A DNA stretch of 64,000 bases from Pleodorina starrii (Eukaryota > Chlorophyta > Chlorophyceae > Chlamydomonadales > Volvocaceae), in NCBI GenBank assembly GCA_030267565.1, contig BRXU01000001.1:8969001-9033000 (forward strand), written 5' to 3'. Position 1 is the stretch's first letter, and every line of letters starts with the position of its first letter. Below the pieces are notes generated by a model. The model was given only the letters and a program-made list of their open reading frames with translations, ran no database searches and was not told where the DNA came from. Below, in pieces: positions 1-13,466 of the stretch. The position numbers and the translations under genes were made by a program.

Positions 1-2908
1 GGCAGGGAGGCGACGCGGCGGCGCAGGGGGTCGTTGTTCCGGGGCAAGATGGGCAGCGGCTGCAGCGGCGGCTGCGACGGCTCTGGCTCGCCCTGGCGTT
101 GGCCCAGGCTCAGGCGCGGCAGCGGCACCAGCAGGCACGGGCGGGGCGGCTCGCAGGCGTCGCCCAGCAGGGCGGAAAGGAGGTCCAGCTGGCCGGTGCT
201 GCTCTTGCGCGCGGCGAAGCAAAACGGCTGCCGTGTCTCGGTGAGGTGGAGGACCTGTGGAGGGGCCGCGAGTGGAGTGGAGTGGAGAACGAGTGGGGCA
301 GATAGAAGGACGGACGGACGCGAAGCACGAACGAAATGAAGAGGGTGTCAGCGGGTGTGCGGAAGGGCGGCGGCCACCGAAGCAACCAGGACCTGAAAAC
401 ACGCCTTAGGGCCATCGCCGCTCCGCTCCGCCCTGCCCCTGCCCATCCTCATCCTGCCCCCGCCCCGCCCTCACTCCCGAGCCCCCTGGACGCCTCACCT
501 TGAGCCTTGCCAGCGGGCGCAGGTGGCGGAGGCAGGTGCGCAGGCGGTCCCTCAGCAGCGCTCCCCGGCCCGAGCCGCCCAGCTCCAGGGAGAGGTGCAG
601 GCACTCCAGGGAGGAGCCCAGGAGGGACAGGGCCGCGAAGTCGCGGTCGGCCTGCGTCGCAGCAGATCAAAAGCACGTGTGTGCCGTGGGCGGCAGTCGA
701 TCCGCAAAGGCAGTTTCGCGCCCATGTGCTCGCCGCCAAAGCCGCTCATGCACTGCCACGCCATCACTGCCACGCCCGTTTAGGGCGGCAGACACGGGCA
801 GACAGCGTTCCGCTGCAATCCCTCGCACCCACCTTTCCAGTGACCCCCAAATGCCGACCTCCAATGAGAGCGACCCCGAAACAACCAACCAACCGACATG
901 ACAGATTGCAGTTACCTCACCTTGAGGAAAGATCCATCCCAAACCGTGTAGCCAGGCGCGCACGTGATGTGCATCGCGCGCAGGCCACCGCCGCTGCTGG
1001 TGCCGTCGCAACGGGCCGTCCACACCCCCGCGCTGGCACCGTTGCCGCCGCTCCGGTCACCGTCGGTCCAATAGCTTCCGCTTCCGCTGCCGTAGCTGTT
1101 ACTGCCGTGGCCGTATGCCTCGCAAGCCGCGCGAAACACCGGCCCGTTGAGGGAGCAGAGCGGGATGGTCAGTTCCTCGAGCAGCGGCGGGAAGACCCAA
1201 CCGCCGGCCGCCGAGCACCTGCCAACCTGCCGCTCCCGCGACTCCTTGGTTGCCCCGAAGCGAGCAGCGTCATCACCACCACCACCACCAATAGCAGCCC
1301 CCAGCGGCGCGTGCAGCCAGGAAGTGGCCCAAGTCGAGTTGCACGGCCCCCAAGCAGCGCTGTTCCTGCTGCCGCTGCCGCTACTCGCGCTCGATCGCGT
1401 ATCCCAAAAGTCAGACCGGTCCGAGGACGACGAGGGCAGCGGCTCGGCGTCGGCGTCGGCACTTCCGCTATCCCAGTCGTCGACCATGAAGCCGTTGTCG
1501 GCGCCGTCGTCGTCGTCGTTGTCAAAGCGGGATGCGGACACCTGGACGCTGGGTGGCAAAGGCGCTGGGATAGCCATGGGCAGCTGCAGGCGCCGCAGAC
1601 GAGGTAGCGACGCAAGGACGGTCTTGAAGGCGGGCCCAGCCGAAGCGGCCGGGGCCTCTGGAAAGAGGTTTTGGAGCGGCGAATTCGCAGCGAGCTGCGA
1701 GCAGGGAGAGCACTCCATCGCGCCGTCCAGGGACAGCTCCTGGAGCTGCGTCAGAGCCGCCAGGGCCGCCACGTCGCCGGACGAGAAAGCCGCGTTGCAC
1801 AGGGACAGCCGCTGCAGAGTGGGCAGGCAGCAAGCGAAGCGCACCATGGCCGCGCCGCGCGCACGGATAGAGTCAGCCAGGGAGCTGCCGGGCAGCTGGC
1901 CCGGCAGGGACGGGGACGGGGGCGAATGGGAGCGCAGCAGGTTCGAGGCGCCGTCGCTGGCGGACCGCTGGATGGACACATCCTGAAGCTGCAGCTCGGA
2001 GAGGCCGCACGAGGCGAGGTAGTCCAGCGTGGCGGTGGAGGGCAGCGGCAGCGGGCGAGACAAGTGCAGAATCGTCAGAGACGTCAGCGGGTGGCGCAGC
2101 GCGGCAAGGGCGTCCAGCGCGCCATCCACCAGCGCGGCGTCGTCATCGTCCGCAGCCTCCGTTATCGAATAGACGTTGTCTTGGAGCCCGCCATTGAAGT
2201 CCAAAGTAACCCGACTCGCATCAGGGAACGTTGTAAAAACGCGACGAAGCAGCGCATGGTCCCTGTATATCAGTTTATGTGAGCCCGTGTCAGTTTGTCG
2301 CAGGACCCATCATGAAAGGGCCGTCGAAGTGTGACCAATGGCTAAGTAGGCTTCGGACAGCTCAGACATTATCAGGGCAACCAAAACAATTACGGTGAAG
2401 CCTTACATAATATAATCATGCCATTGGCTACGACCGTTTGTGAGCGTTCGTAAGGAGATAATCGGAAGAGGCCTTGTTAACGCATTAACCCGCCACTTTG
2501 GTCCAGCAGTTCTTTCAGCTCGCGCTTACCGAATGGTCTTACGTGACAAGATCACTTTGGTTGTTGTCTTTGCAACAGCGATGGCGAACGCCTTGCACAC
2601 GAAGCGCAGCGAAGCGCCAGCATCGCTCTCGTGCAGAATGCGCTGCATGACGCAAAGGGAGCCAGATCATAGCGTGCATTCAAGCTGCATTATACGGTCT
2701 TATCATCGGCGCACTGCAGTCGGCTGAGGTGGCCGGGGTCCGAACTTGGAACATTTGGCGGGAAAAGGCCAAGCCAGACCCCAGATAGGCCTTCATAGCA
2801 GCAGGGAGCAGGGCTCACCTTTAAAAGATGATCCGGCAGGTACAGTAGGTTGGGGCTGCTGAACACGTCCGCAGCTGGAAGCGTGTCGATAAGCTCGGCA
2901 GCTACCAT
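1..2908 (-). CDS. F-box/LRR protein, copy A (3' end outside window)
   Basis: Likely a substrate-recognition subunit of an SCF-type ubiquitin ligase. Exons on the minus strand are 2819-2908, 2530-2642, 921-2262, 499-651 and 1-254 (running off the window); every junction is GT-AG and the phases agree. The proposed start is the ATG at 2906-2908. An F-box is assembled across the first intron: LPDHLLK at the end of exon 1, then LRFVCKAF in exon 2. Exon 3 carries leucine-rich segments such as LTSLTILHLS, LPTLQRLSLCNAAF and LTQLQELSLDGA, then an Asp/Ser/Gly-rich linker, then the block PLLEELTIPLCSLNG. Exon 4 encodes 51 residues with LECLHLSLEL. Copies B and C have the same layout. The F-box and LRR calls rest on motif recognition; the ligase role and substrate are inferred. 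Confidence 0.75.
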
Positions 2909-5900
2909 CTCACCCTGAAGCAACGTTTTAGGAATAGGTCAGGTATGAATTACTTCGTTTATTCATGTGGAGTGGGTATGCTGTATTGGGTAAGCTAGGC
3001 AATAAGCGCAGGAAGACATTGTTATGGGCTCTGGGTTGTGTGAAGTACACGCGAAGGATTTTCGCACGGGACAGAATCTGCACCTCAGGTACCAGTTGCG
3101 AATCAATGGGTGCAAATCAATCTGGCGCGCAGAGCTGGGAACGTTTCGGCGTTTCCTTTCTACTTACGCACAAGTCAGAACGCAATGTCGCCGCCGTAAC
3201 AAAGTCGTAGAGCAACTCCCCTCGCCTGGATGCACGATGACGCGCGGTGATCGCATAGCGCAGATACATACATTATATCCGGAGTAAGACGTCGGATGAG
3301 CGCGTAAAGTGCGCGCAAAAAAAATTGGTATCAGTAATCGAAGTACGGCTGTAATTTATACGTCAATACGTGACATTGCTACAGCATACGAGGCTCCTCT
3401 ACTAGCTTGCATGTGCATGTCTTGTTTATGGCAATCATGTACGTACTAACAAGCCTTGTCCCGTTTCACAGCTGCGCCGACATGACCGTCCGTACTACCA
3501 GCCCGAACATGCCGGTGTGTGCCGAAAAGCCGTGGCTTGCACGATAGCCAGAACAGAAATCCGCGATTTCAGCTCCACCCCCTCCACCTTTTCGGAAGCC
3601 ATGCAGAGACCTGACCGACTTGATTGGGCCCGCCGCGCGCAGTTTTAAAACCAACCCTCCGTCGTCAGGTTCCGTTCATATCTTGTGCCGAGCGAAATGC
3701 CACCGCCGGGACTCTGTTTAACCTCGCATAAAAATATATTGGTTTTAGGAGGGTCAACATGAGGCATGCAAAGCCATCAAAGCTCCTCTCTCGTCGGCCG
3801 ACGTGTAGCCGCGCCAATAAGCCGCCCCGTGTTCCCCGTGGGCCCTCATTCTGTAATACCCTCGTGACAGAGTTCGCGCCACCCGCTTATGCCTCTTTAC
3901 AAATTTCGTTCCTACACAACTGCAAATGCTGTATAGGTCGCAGCACGATAAAAATTTGGCCCTCTTGCCGTGACGTCAGTTCGTAATCGTCGCTCGCTTG
4001 GCGGACCCGCCGCCGGCCGACCAGGCGAACCGACCGCGAGCCGGTCGCCGCCTGATTCGTCGCGTTTACATAATCTCTGCGCCCTTGGGCTCTGCTTCCG
4101 CCATCTCGTAAATGTCTAACGGCTAAGGCCGCCCCAGACGCGTCCTGCGGGCGTGTGGAGCTGCGGCCGCGTGCGTGGAGCCGCAGACTGCCGCACCTGC
4201 CCTTGTTTCCCTTCGGTGCATGAGGCCGCCTTGGTTGGTCGGTGGCACTCCGACCACGGGAGACCAGGCGGACTCAGCGCCCGGAGGACGGCCCCACCCT
4301 GACATGCCTCCTTGCGTATGGCTAGCGCTGCGATAACGTGGATGCAGGGTATTAGCGAGACCCCAAAATGCCAACCAGCGCTGTGGCGGCCCCCCGTCCT
4401 GCACATCGGCAGGCCGTATGCCGCCCATGCAAACCCTAGTCGTCCAGGTTGCTCCGCCGCTCGAGGGGGCACCGCTCTTCGAGGGTGCGCATGCTTCCTG
4501 ACTCAGTGTCTTCGTGCAGGCTCTCTAATTATATGGACCTTACAGCTTTTCGAGGCTGCAGCATTCCCGCTTTCCCGGCTGCATCCGCGCGCCAGCACGA
4601 GGCCGCTGGCGGCGACCGGGCCGCGAGTACCCACCACGGTACGTGCCTTATCCAAGCTACAGTGCCACCGTAGCCGCCAACATACTACGGTGACAGGCTT
4701 CAGCCAAGGCTGCATCGCGCCGCGGACCTCGACCCACGGGCGCTCTATCCTACGTCACGGGGGAGAGAGTACTGGTAGGCATGACCTCCTGCCCTGGAGG
4801 GCTGCCTCCGCTACACCAAACTGAATGATTGTGGCGACCATGGCGCCCGCCGCGCGACGCCGGGTGCTCCCCCAGCTCCCTCGACTTCTGCCGCTCTTAT
4901 TCCGCCTTTCACTGCACGCTATGACACCACGAATCCCGCCCGGCAACCTCCGCTGCAGCCTCCTTTCTTCCACTCCGTGCAGCCGCCAAAACGTCTTTAG
5001 GGAAAGGCCTCTGCTGCAAGACAAAGACCAGACGAAGGACGCGCGCACACACCCGGCGAAGATGTGTGCGGTGAAAAACCACATCAGGGGCCGTCCGAGC
5101 GCTAGCTTCCTTGCGCCATACGGCCGCACACACGCATGGCGAGGCTTAGGCCGGTCGCAAACATGTTTTCGAGCCCAAAATAACTCCAGCAACTTTTCGG
5201 CCTTCGTGGGCTGCTGCTTAACAGCAGCAGCCGGCGAGGGCTGCAGGCGCACAGGGAACCGGCACGACCACCAGTGCACAACCAACCAGGGCAATGCCTT
5301 CTGGACACTCACCTATCGGCGCGCAAAAAACGGTGTTCCTCGTTCCGTCGTCGGCCCTGCACGTCGGAATTCGCTGTCCCAACAATGCGACACGCACACG
5401 CGTGCGCCTCTGCTCCACTCCCTTTTTTGACCTACGCTCTCTACGCCGTCGCCCATACGCACGCGGCATCTTTATTCCGTAGTATGCGGCGCCGAAAGCA
5501 CGCAGCAGAACCACAACGCACAAAACTTGGGCATGCCGCCTGGACGCCACGCCGCCAAACACTCCCACATGATAACGTACCGTTACACCCCCGGAAAAAC
5601 TTGGGAGGGCCCTCACCTACTCAATACGACAGACACAAAAAAACACGAGCCGTGAGCCGGCCAGCCGCAACCAACGAGCGCCAACATACTATGCATCCTG
5701 CACACCAATGCAAGCCACCTGGGTTGCCGCGCAATCGGCCCTCTCCACACACGCGCCTGCATGGGCGCACCCAGCGGACAGGACAAATGACACCGATATG
5801 CCAGACCCTTACGGGGCTAGGAGGGCCAGTTGCGTGATCGCGATGTCACGGACAGTGCACATCGTCGTCATGCAATGACAGCAGTCCGGACAACTGTGCA

Positions 5901-8210
5901 TACCAATGGCGAGCGCCTTGCCTGCAACGCACGCCGCCGCTCCCCAATGGACCGTTGAGGCCCCGCACCGAAGCCTCAACACCGCGTTGCGCCCGCCCGC
6001 CGCGTCACCCGGGGCCTGACCCGACCCGACCCCCCGCCCGCGGCCGCACACGGCGCGCGATGAAGGGCTTTCCGGCGGTGGCGACGGCCCAAAAAAAGGT
6101 GAATGGAGAGCGTGGGCCACAGATCGCATGTGCAACGCGACCAGGAAGCGCACGCGAAAATGCGTCATCGTAACGACGCGCCGAGCAGCTAACGCGGCAG
6201 AGTACTGCAGTGCTGGCCCACGGAAACATACATGGCATTTCCGCGAAAAAACTATCTTAAGGCATCCGTTTCTTCATCCTTTATGTAATATCCCTCTCCG
6301 CCATCGACACGTTTCCTCACACGCCGGCTTCGCGTCGGGTCGGATTGGCTGGTAGCCGCTCTTTGCAAGGCGCTGGTCGATCGTGCGCCTTGGCAGGCCA
6401 CACAGCCGGAAAGAGCGACACCACCGAGGATGACGGACACGCCCCAGCTCAGATACACGCACATCTCCTACTTAAGACCGCATGACCGTCCTTGCAAATC
6501 GGAGAAAGAAACACGAGCCGGAGGAGACCGGGTCAGGTCGCTGACAGAGCAGAGCTGCTCCCGCCCCGCGCGGTTCGTCCGGCCGCGGGTCTGTGCGGAC
6601 ACGGAAAGAGGAAAATCTGAATTGAGTAGTCCAGCCAAGGCACCCCAGGTGTGAATCCGACGGCCGCGCGCTTGGCTGAGCACGCCGCGCGAACAGCCTC
6701 ATCACTCTGGCCGCGGCTGTTCGTGATAGTGCATCGTTTTCACGGCCTAACACAGACATGCGCGATACCGTGCTCGCCGGCCTAACAGACATGCGCGATG
6801 CCGTGCAGGCGACCAACCAATCCCCGCCTTGTTCCTGCGAATAAGCATGGACTCCGTAGCTCCGAGCAGGTGGCCTCAGGTCCCAGGCGCTCGCGCCGAC
6901 AACGGCGCCGACATCAATAATAAACAAAAAGCAGCAGCGCGAGGGTTACCACATAGCCCCTATGCGGCATGCAGATGCACACATCTCCCAAAAATATAAA
7001 TATCAAGACCTTCCGCATTCTTCCTGGCCGAACGACGACCCCAACTGGCGGCGATTCGCCCAGGGGACGACGAGCGCGAAAGCGCGACAGTCGGCTCGTC
7101 GGCTGAAGGCGCGACCGCACCCCAAAGACGCCTGCGTTAGGCTTCGGTGCACCTGCTCCACGACATACGCATCCATACGCAATACTGACTCTCGCTCTCC
7201 TAACAGTTGCTATGCTCGGAAGACGCCAATCGATGCACAAATCAGGTGCGCGTAAAGAAGGAGAAGCGTAGGGTATTGGGAGGCGCGGGGCCGAGGCCCG
7301 CCCTGCAGGAAAGCAGATGTCGTACTCAGCCGCGGACTCATCCGCTTTTGGTTGGAACCCACTCAACAGCTCAAAAAGGATACCCATAAAACCAACCGTA
7401 TGCTCGCGCTAAACTGTGGGCGGGAAGCAACCTAGTACGGCAGTCACCCACCAATGCGCCCCTGACCGTCCCATGGCCTTTCGGGGATTTTTAGATCCAA
7501 CTGCTACAAATACCAATATTGCTACGACTACTACTACAACTACAAACAGCCGCCACCGCCACGTCGGGCCTCGAGCGAGCACCGCGAAAATTAAATTGCG
7601 CAGCTGCCAAAAATCTCTAACCAGCGCGAACGAAATGGACAACGCCGCTTCCCAGCCTTCAGCAATGGGCAAGCACGACCAGCTCAGCCATAATGAATTC
7701 TACAAGCCCGGGAGTCTATACCGGTACAAAAAAGCAAACCTAGACCCCAAGTCTCCACCGCCACGCCACCCTCAACACGCCGTGTCCCAATTTAATTCCG
7801 TTTGACGAGCCAGAGCCCAGCTATGCCTCATGCAGTCCGGCTCAGCTGCTTGGCCCTACAAGGCTCCATGTGCTTTACTGTCGACCCCCAGTGGCCGAAG
7901 GACCCCCAGTGGCGCAGGGAACGCGGGTAAGGCCTGCGCGCATCCAAGGCACACACATCCCTGCGACTCTCCGGCAACATCTTTGCAGCTACCGCTATCA
8001 ACCAAGACCCGACGACGAACCCGACGGGCAAGAGCTCTCCGAAAGCGTACCGCTTAACAAGTAATGCAAACGCAAATAAAACCCAACTAGACTCGACCGA
8101 TTTCTCCCGCTGCTTCAGTCGCTGCTACAGTTGCAGCCGCCTCCTCGCTCCGGCCTGCGACTGGCGACCCCCGCCCGCGTACCCCACACCTCCCGTTCCC
8201 CCCTCCCGTC
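2909..8210. other. Spacer between F-box copies A and B
   Basis: About 5.3 kb without a supportable gene. The part nearest A (to about 4 kb) is more AT-rich. From about 5 kb on, the plus strand tends to be T-poor and A/C-rich. A near-repeat of about 30 bp lies at 6744-6808 (CTAACAGACATGCGCGAT twice, with small changes). The open frames here have no family features. Confidence 0.5.
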
Positions 8211-11065
8211 TCAATACACCTCCATCATCTGCTCCAGCGACTCGAGCAGCACCAGGCGGGTATGGCACCCCCGGCCGCTGCGGACCGCGCGCTGGCCGCA
8301 CACCACCAGCGTCTCGAGGTGGGGCCAGGGGACTAGCAGGCTGTCTAATGGGGTGAAGGCCGGGGCGGACGCGACGGCTGCGGCGGTCGTGGCAGCGGAG
8401 GCCCCGCTCGCCCGCGGGCCGGGGGAGGGTGCGCCTCCGCCGCCTCGGCTCCAGAAGCGGATGCCGTGGGGCTGCCCGTTGAGCTGTGGAAGCAACGGCA
8501 GGCGCGGCTCGGCGCGTGGCCGAGGCCCCACGCTGTACGCGACATCCAATAGGTATGACAGGACGTCTGGCCTGGCTCCACACTTCCTGGACACGCCAAA
8601 GCAGACTGGCTGCCGCGTCTCAGCGACTTCCAGGACCTGAAGCGGGGGCGCGAGCGGGCGGAGTACGAATCAGCGCCGGCTTCAAAGTCGGCTTCAGCGA
8701 AGCGCGACTAAGCCGATTATGGATTAGCTTTGGCTACAGCGAATCGCTGCTGCGTGCTGCGGGTGCGTCGCGGTTGCGTTTGACTGGTGTGCATAGTTGT
8801 GCCAAACCGGTGTCAACACAACGCTCCCGCTGCTGCTGCTGCTGTTTGCTGCCAAAAGCACTGCACACTGCGACCCAATACCATGGGCAAAGCTGCACAT
8901 GATGGTAGCTCTACTGAAGCTAGCTTGAAACAGCCCTCGCGCCTGCCTCGAGACTTTCCTCAAAAAGAGCAGTGGTCTTTTCACAACAGTGCCTGTGGAC
9001 CGCGAATCCGCCCATCAGCCCCCGCCCCGACCCCTTCACTCCCGAGCCCCGTGGACCTCTCACCTTGAGCCTTGCCAGCGAGCGCAGGTGGCGGAGGCAG
9101 GTGCGCAGGCGGTCACTCGTCAGCGCCCCCTGACCCGAGCCTCGCAGCTCCAGGGAGAGGTGCAGGCACTCCAGGGAGGAGCCCAGGAGGGACAGGGCCG
9201 CGAAGTCGCGGTCGGCCTAAACGGGCCGGGAAGGCAGTGGGGGCGAAGTGAATAAAGAGAGACAACAATAAGCAAGGCGTTGTGCACATTCTTTTCCAAG
9301 CGGGATATCACGAACGTAGAGCGACCCAAACCCAGCAAGCACGATTGGTTGGGCTGCGGATATGCGCGGCGGCTCGCCAAGGCGCCGGCTCACGCCGCTC
9401 GGCTGCCCTTACCTTCAGAAAGGAGCCCACCCACACCGTGTAGCCGGGAGCGCAGGTGATGTGCAGCGCGCGCAGGCCGCGCACCGGCGCCGACCCACGC
9501 TCGGCACGCTCGTGCTCGCTCTCAATGTCACCGCAATGGCGTCTGCCGTATGCCTCGCAAGCCGCGCGAAACACTGGCCCGTTGAGGGAGCAGAGCGGGA
9601 TGGTCAGCTCCTCGAGCAGCGGCGGGAAGACCCAGCCGCCGGCCGCCGACCCGTTCCCGCAGGTGCAAACGTCGACGCCACAGGCGCAGCGAGAGTTGCG
9701 GCGGCCTGAGTCGCTATCAAGCCGATCCTCAAAAGCATCTTCGTCGCCGTCATCGTCGTCGTCGTCGCTGTCTAACAGCTCGCGCTGAGGGCCAGCTCTG
9801 ATGGCCATGGGGAGCTGCAGGCGCCGCAGACGAGGTAGCGACGCAAGGACGGTCTTGAAGGCGGGCCCAGCCGAAGCGGCCGGGGCCTCTGGAAAGAGGT
9901 TTTGGAGCGGCGAATTCGCGGCGAACTGTGAGCAGGGAGTGCACTCCATCGCGCCGTCCAGGGACAGCTCCTGGAGCTGTGTCAGGGTCGCCAGGGCCGC
10001 CACGTCGCCGGACGAGAAAGCCGCGTTGCACAGGGACAGCCGCTGCAGAGTGGGCAGGCAGCAAGCGAAGCGCACCATGGCCGCGCCGCGCGCACGGATA
10101 GAGTCAGCCAGGGAGCTGCCGAGTAGCTGGCCCGGCAGGGACGGGGACGGGGGCGAATGGGAGCGTAGCAGGTTCGAGGCGCCGTCGCTGGCGGACCGCT
10201 GGATGGACACATCCTGAAGCTGCAGCTCAGAGATGCCGCACGAGGCGAGGTAGTCCAGCGTGGCGGTGGAGGGCAGCGGCAGCGGGCGAGACAAGTGCAG
10301 AATCGTCAGAGACGTCAGCGGGTGGCGCAGCGCGGCAAGGGCGTCCAGCGCGCCATCCACCAGCGCGGCGTCGTCCTCATCCTCCTCCTTCTCCGTGAAC
10401 AAGCGCTGTTCTGCGCCGATGCTGCTCAGCGGCGACTCTTTGTTTCGGGAGAGGTCTAGAACCAAGCGCTTGGAGTTGGGAAAGGCCGACAGAGCACGTA
10501 GAAGGCTCCCATGGTTGCTGCAAGAAAAGGCAAAATTTCATATTAATCTCCGCAATGTCAATGCCAATCGGCGTCCGTCACTAGGGGCGAGTCCGACGAT
10601 TTTTAACCATAATGCGCACATTAAGTACACCCCTTACCTCAAAATCTCCCGGGGAATCTTCAACGCCGTGGATGATTTTGCGATTACAGACGAAAAAGCC
10701 TTGCAGACGTGACGGAGCTCTCGCTGGTGCCCAGTCGCCAGCAGGATTCGCTGCGAGGCCAGGCGGTCAAGCGCAAGCCTCAAATTAAGAAGCCCAGTGG
10801 ACACAACGAATGTTCAGGGTGAAAGCTGGTGCGCTCGGGCTTCGCTCATCGTTGTCTGTGCACCGTCGTTTCATTACCCAAACCCCCAAAGCAAACAGCA
10901 ACTTCAAGGGCCGAGCGTCCCAGCGCGCACCTCCATCACAGTATCAGGAAGAAGGAGCAAAGCTGGTTCCGTGCGAGCTGCTGCTAGAGGTTTCTGGTAT
11001 GGTGGGCTCAGGATAGGATGCTGTAAAGCATGAGATACCGCGGCTCCGGAAGGTGTCATCGTCAT
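8211..11065 (-). CDS. F-box/LRR protein, copy B (complete)
   Basis: Complete paralogue of copy A, predicted at 643 aa. Exons are 10931-11065, 10638-10750, 9413-10517, 9064-9216 and 8211-8636, with a TGA stop at 8211-8213. The reading frame opens at the ATG at 11063-11065; a second in-frame ATG lies at 11057-11059. The F-box spans the first intron: LPDTVME, then RELRHVCKAF. Exon 2 is 113 nt, exactly as in copy A. Exon 3 holds the conserved LRR block and a short acidic linker (runs of Asp, about residues 270-290) followed by a Cys-containing stretch. The last exon ends with a conserved module containing LLVPWPHLETLVVCGQRAV and LVLLESLEQMME, shared with copy C. Its likely role, substrate choice for ubiquitination, is inferred from the F-box plus LRR layout. 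I cannot name an orthologue. Confidence 0.8.
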
Positions 11066-12871
11066 CGGTTTGTTTGTAATTTTGGCAGCGGTGACGTGTA
11101 TAAACGATTGAATAGGAGGCTTGGGTTAGCGGGCCGATGTTACTGCAGTCTGCAGATTTAGGCCTTCGTACAAATCGTACGTTAGGGCTTTTTCCAGGCT
11201 TTCAAGGCGGTGCAGAGACAGTGGGGGTGAAGAAGAAATGTAGGCGGAGTTCATGGATCCAACTGATCTGAGTTGCCCGATAACGCATTGTATGATCGTC
11301 CAAGAGCCATTTGTAGATTTGTTACTGGGATCCCTCATGTACGAGGCACGGGCGTGATAAACGGCCTGTGGAAGCAGTTTCAAAATTATATGTGTGCTTA
11401 ACTTCTTAACTATGTTGCTGTCCTTACCGTGTACAATGGTTCGTTGGCGCGCGTTGGCGCCAAAAGTGTTGACGAGCAACGAGCAAGGGCTGGCGCAACG
11501 CACGGAGCACAGGAGCAGCCTGGTCAGTTCCAGCGGCAGCTTCCGCCGACGCCTGGGTCAACACTGTCACCACGATCAGAATTGCGTACTATTACCCATA
11601 CTTGCCATGTTATCTGTCATGATTCGGCACTGTCACGAGCTCACGAATCACTGCGGCCACGGTTGGTTGGGCGCGCCTTGCACAGAATTCGTGAGAGATC
11701 TTTCGTCCCCAGCAGGCTCCAGCGTGGAAAAGATGGCGCGTGCGCTGTCACCCAGCGAACAGGCCGTTGCTCGGGCTTTCGCTCGCAGCGGTCTTGTAGG
11801 GTCTTGTCGCGATGGTCGCGGAAGGGACGACGCCCGGCCGCGGGAACGCCTGCTGCCGGCACGGGCCCTGAAGGTGCAATTCCAACGACCAGTGCGCTTG
11901 GGGGGGTTGGGAAAGGCTGATGTATAGCTTGCAAATTGCTTCAGCTCTGTACGGTAGCCGGACGCAATATCCACGCATATCCAACAATATCTGCTACCGC
12001 CGCCCCAAGCGACCTGGTACTGGCAACCGTCCTCTTTCCGCGCTCAAGTTTTGGATGGGTTCCAGCCGGCCCAGCCTCCCAAAAGAGTTCGTCCCCAGCC
12101 CTCGGCCACAACCCGGCGGACAGCTAATCGCGGCGCTTTGCCGGTACCGCTAGACATTGCAGACACGGAGCATCGACACGAAAAATGGGGAAAAGTGGAG
12201 AGGAAGGCGGGGGAAAGTATTGAGGCAAACAGGTGAAGTGTACAGAGGCAAACAGGAAAGAGGGGAAGGTGTGGGGGTAGACAGGCAAACGAAGTACGGC
12301 TCCAGAGCTGCACGTGACGGACGCCGAACTGCCATTTGTCGCCGGACGCAGTCAGCAGGCCGATTACCTGGCCGCTCCGTAGCTGAGCCTGATTCTGGCC
12401 AGTAGTCTGATGATATGAGTCATATCTCATATGTCAGAAGTATAGCAAGCTCGTTACAGATAAGGCTTTCCAGAAAGGTCTTATGGGTCTCGACCATCTC
12501 ATCAAAGCTTTTGGGCTTTTGTAGCCCAAAGATAGCCACGGACGGTGTTGGCCGACCCCTTCGAGGGCCAAGATTCCACCATGCCGTACACCGAAACCAA
12601 CTCTGCTGCAACTGCCACATGACGTACGCAAGCTCGACACCCTTCACGCCCTTTCTACCATCCAAACAGCTCAAGCCTCAACGACACACCACTGAGGGCG
12701 ACTCTAGCCCATACCACTCTAGCCCATACGGAATCCAACCTTGCCAATTTTGTAGGAACGCATAGCTCCAGAAGCCAGCGGACCAGTGGACCTGCCAGTA
12801 GGTAGGCAAGTCAAGCTCCGAGCCGGGGTAACGGACCCGCCCTCCCTACAACTCCCCAAACACGCCGTCTT

Positions 12872-12887
12872 CGTCCCTTCGCTGCGG
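12872..12887 (+). repeat. Short dispersed motif R4, copy 1
   Basis: CGTCCCTTCGCTGCGG followed by a pyrimidine-rich run. Confidence 0.5.
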
Positions 12888-13426
12888 CATCTTCTTCTTT
12901 TTACCCCCCCCCCCCAAACAAACCCAACACAACCCACAAACGAGCCTAATGAGCCCCCGCACGCCAAACCCTAAGGGTGGCAGACAAGGGTTTTGAAACG
13001 CGCAGTGGATAACGTACTCCTTTTAGCGTGAGCTACCCTACCCCCTCCAGTCGGCATTTGAAGAATTGAGGCATGAAGGAGCCCGGGGTATAACCAAACC
13101 ATATGGTATATGGCCGTGCGATGGGCGCCAGAGGACAGCCCCGCAGGTGGCAAGTGTCCGAATGAAGTGATGGAGGAGTGCACGCATGCCGTAATGCAGT
13201 GACGCATGTCCCCTTTGCCCAACCTTCACGCCTTACTTGATGATACAACTCTTCCACACCCCTCCGTCGCCTCGGCTGAGCCTCACGCGCAACCCGCCCT
13301 CCCCCTTCGGTGCCCGCTTACGACGGGTGCTTGGATGGCAGCCCCTGCCCCCAGACACGACGCTCGTCGCTGACCGTGCGCTGCTTTTTGCACCCACACG
13401 CCCAATGCCAGAAAGTACCCTCCTGT

Positions 13427-13466
13427 GAAGGATGTGGTTCTCGCATGGGCGAGAACCACATCCTTC
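13427..13466. repeat. Perfect 18-bp inverted repeat with 4-nt loop
   Basis: The arms GAAGGATGTGGTTCTCGC (13427-13444) and its exact reverse complement (13449-13466) flank ATGG. It would form a strong DNA or RNA hairpin. No gene is assigned nearby. Confidence 0.85.
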
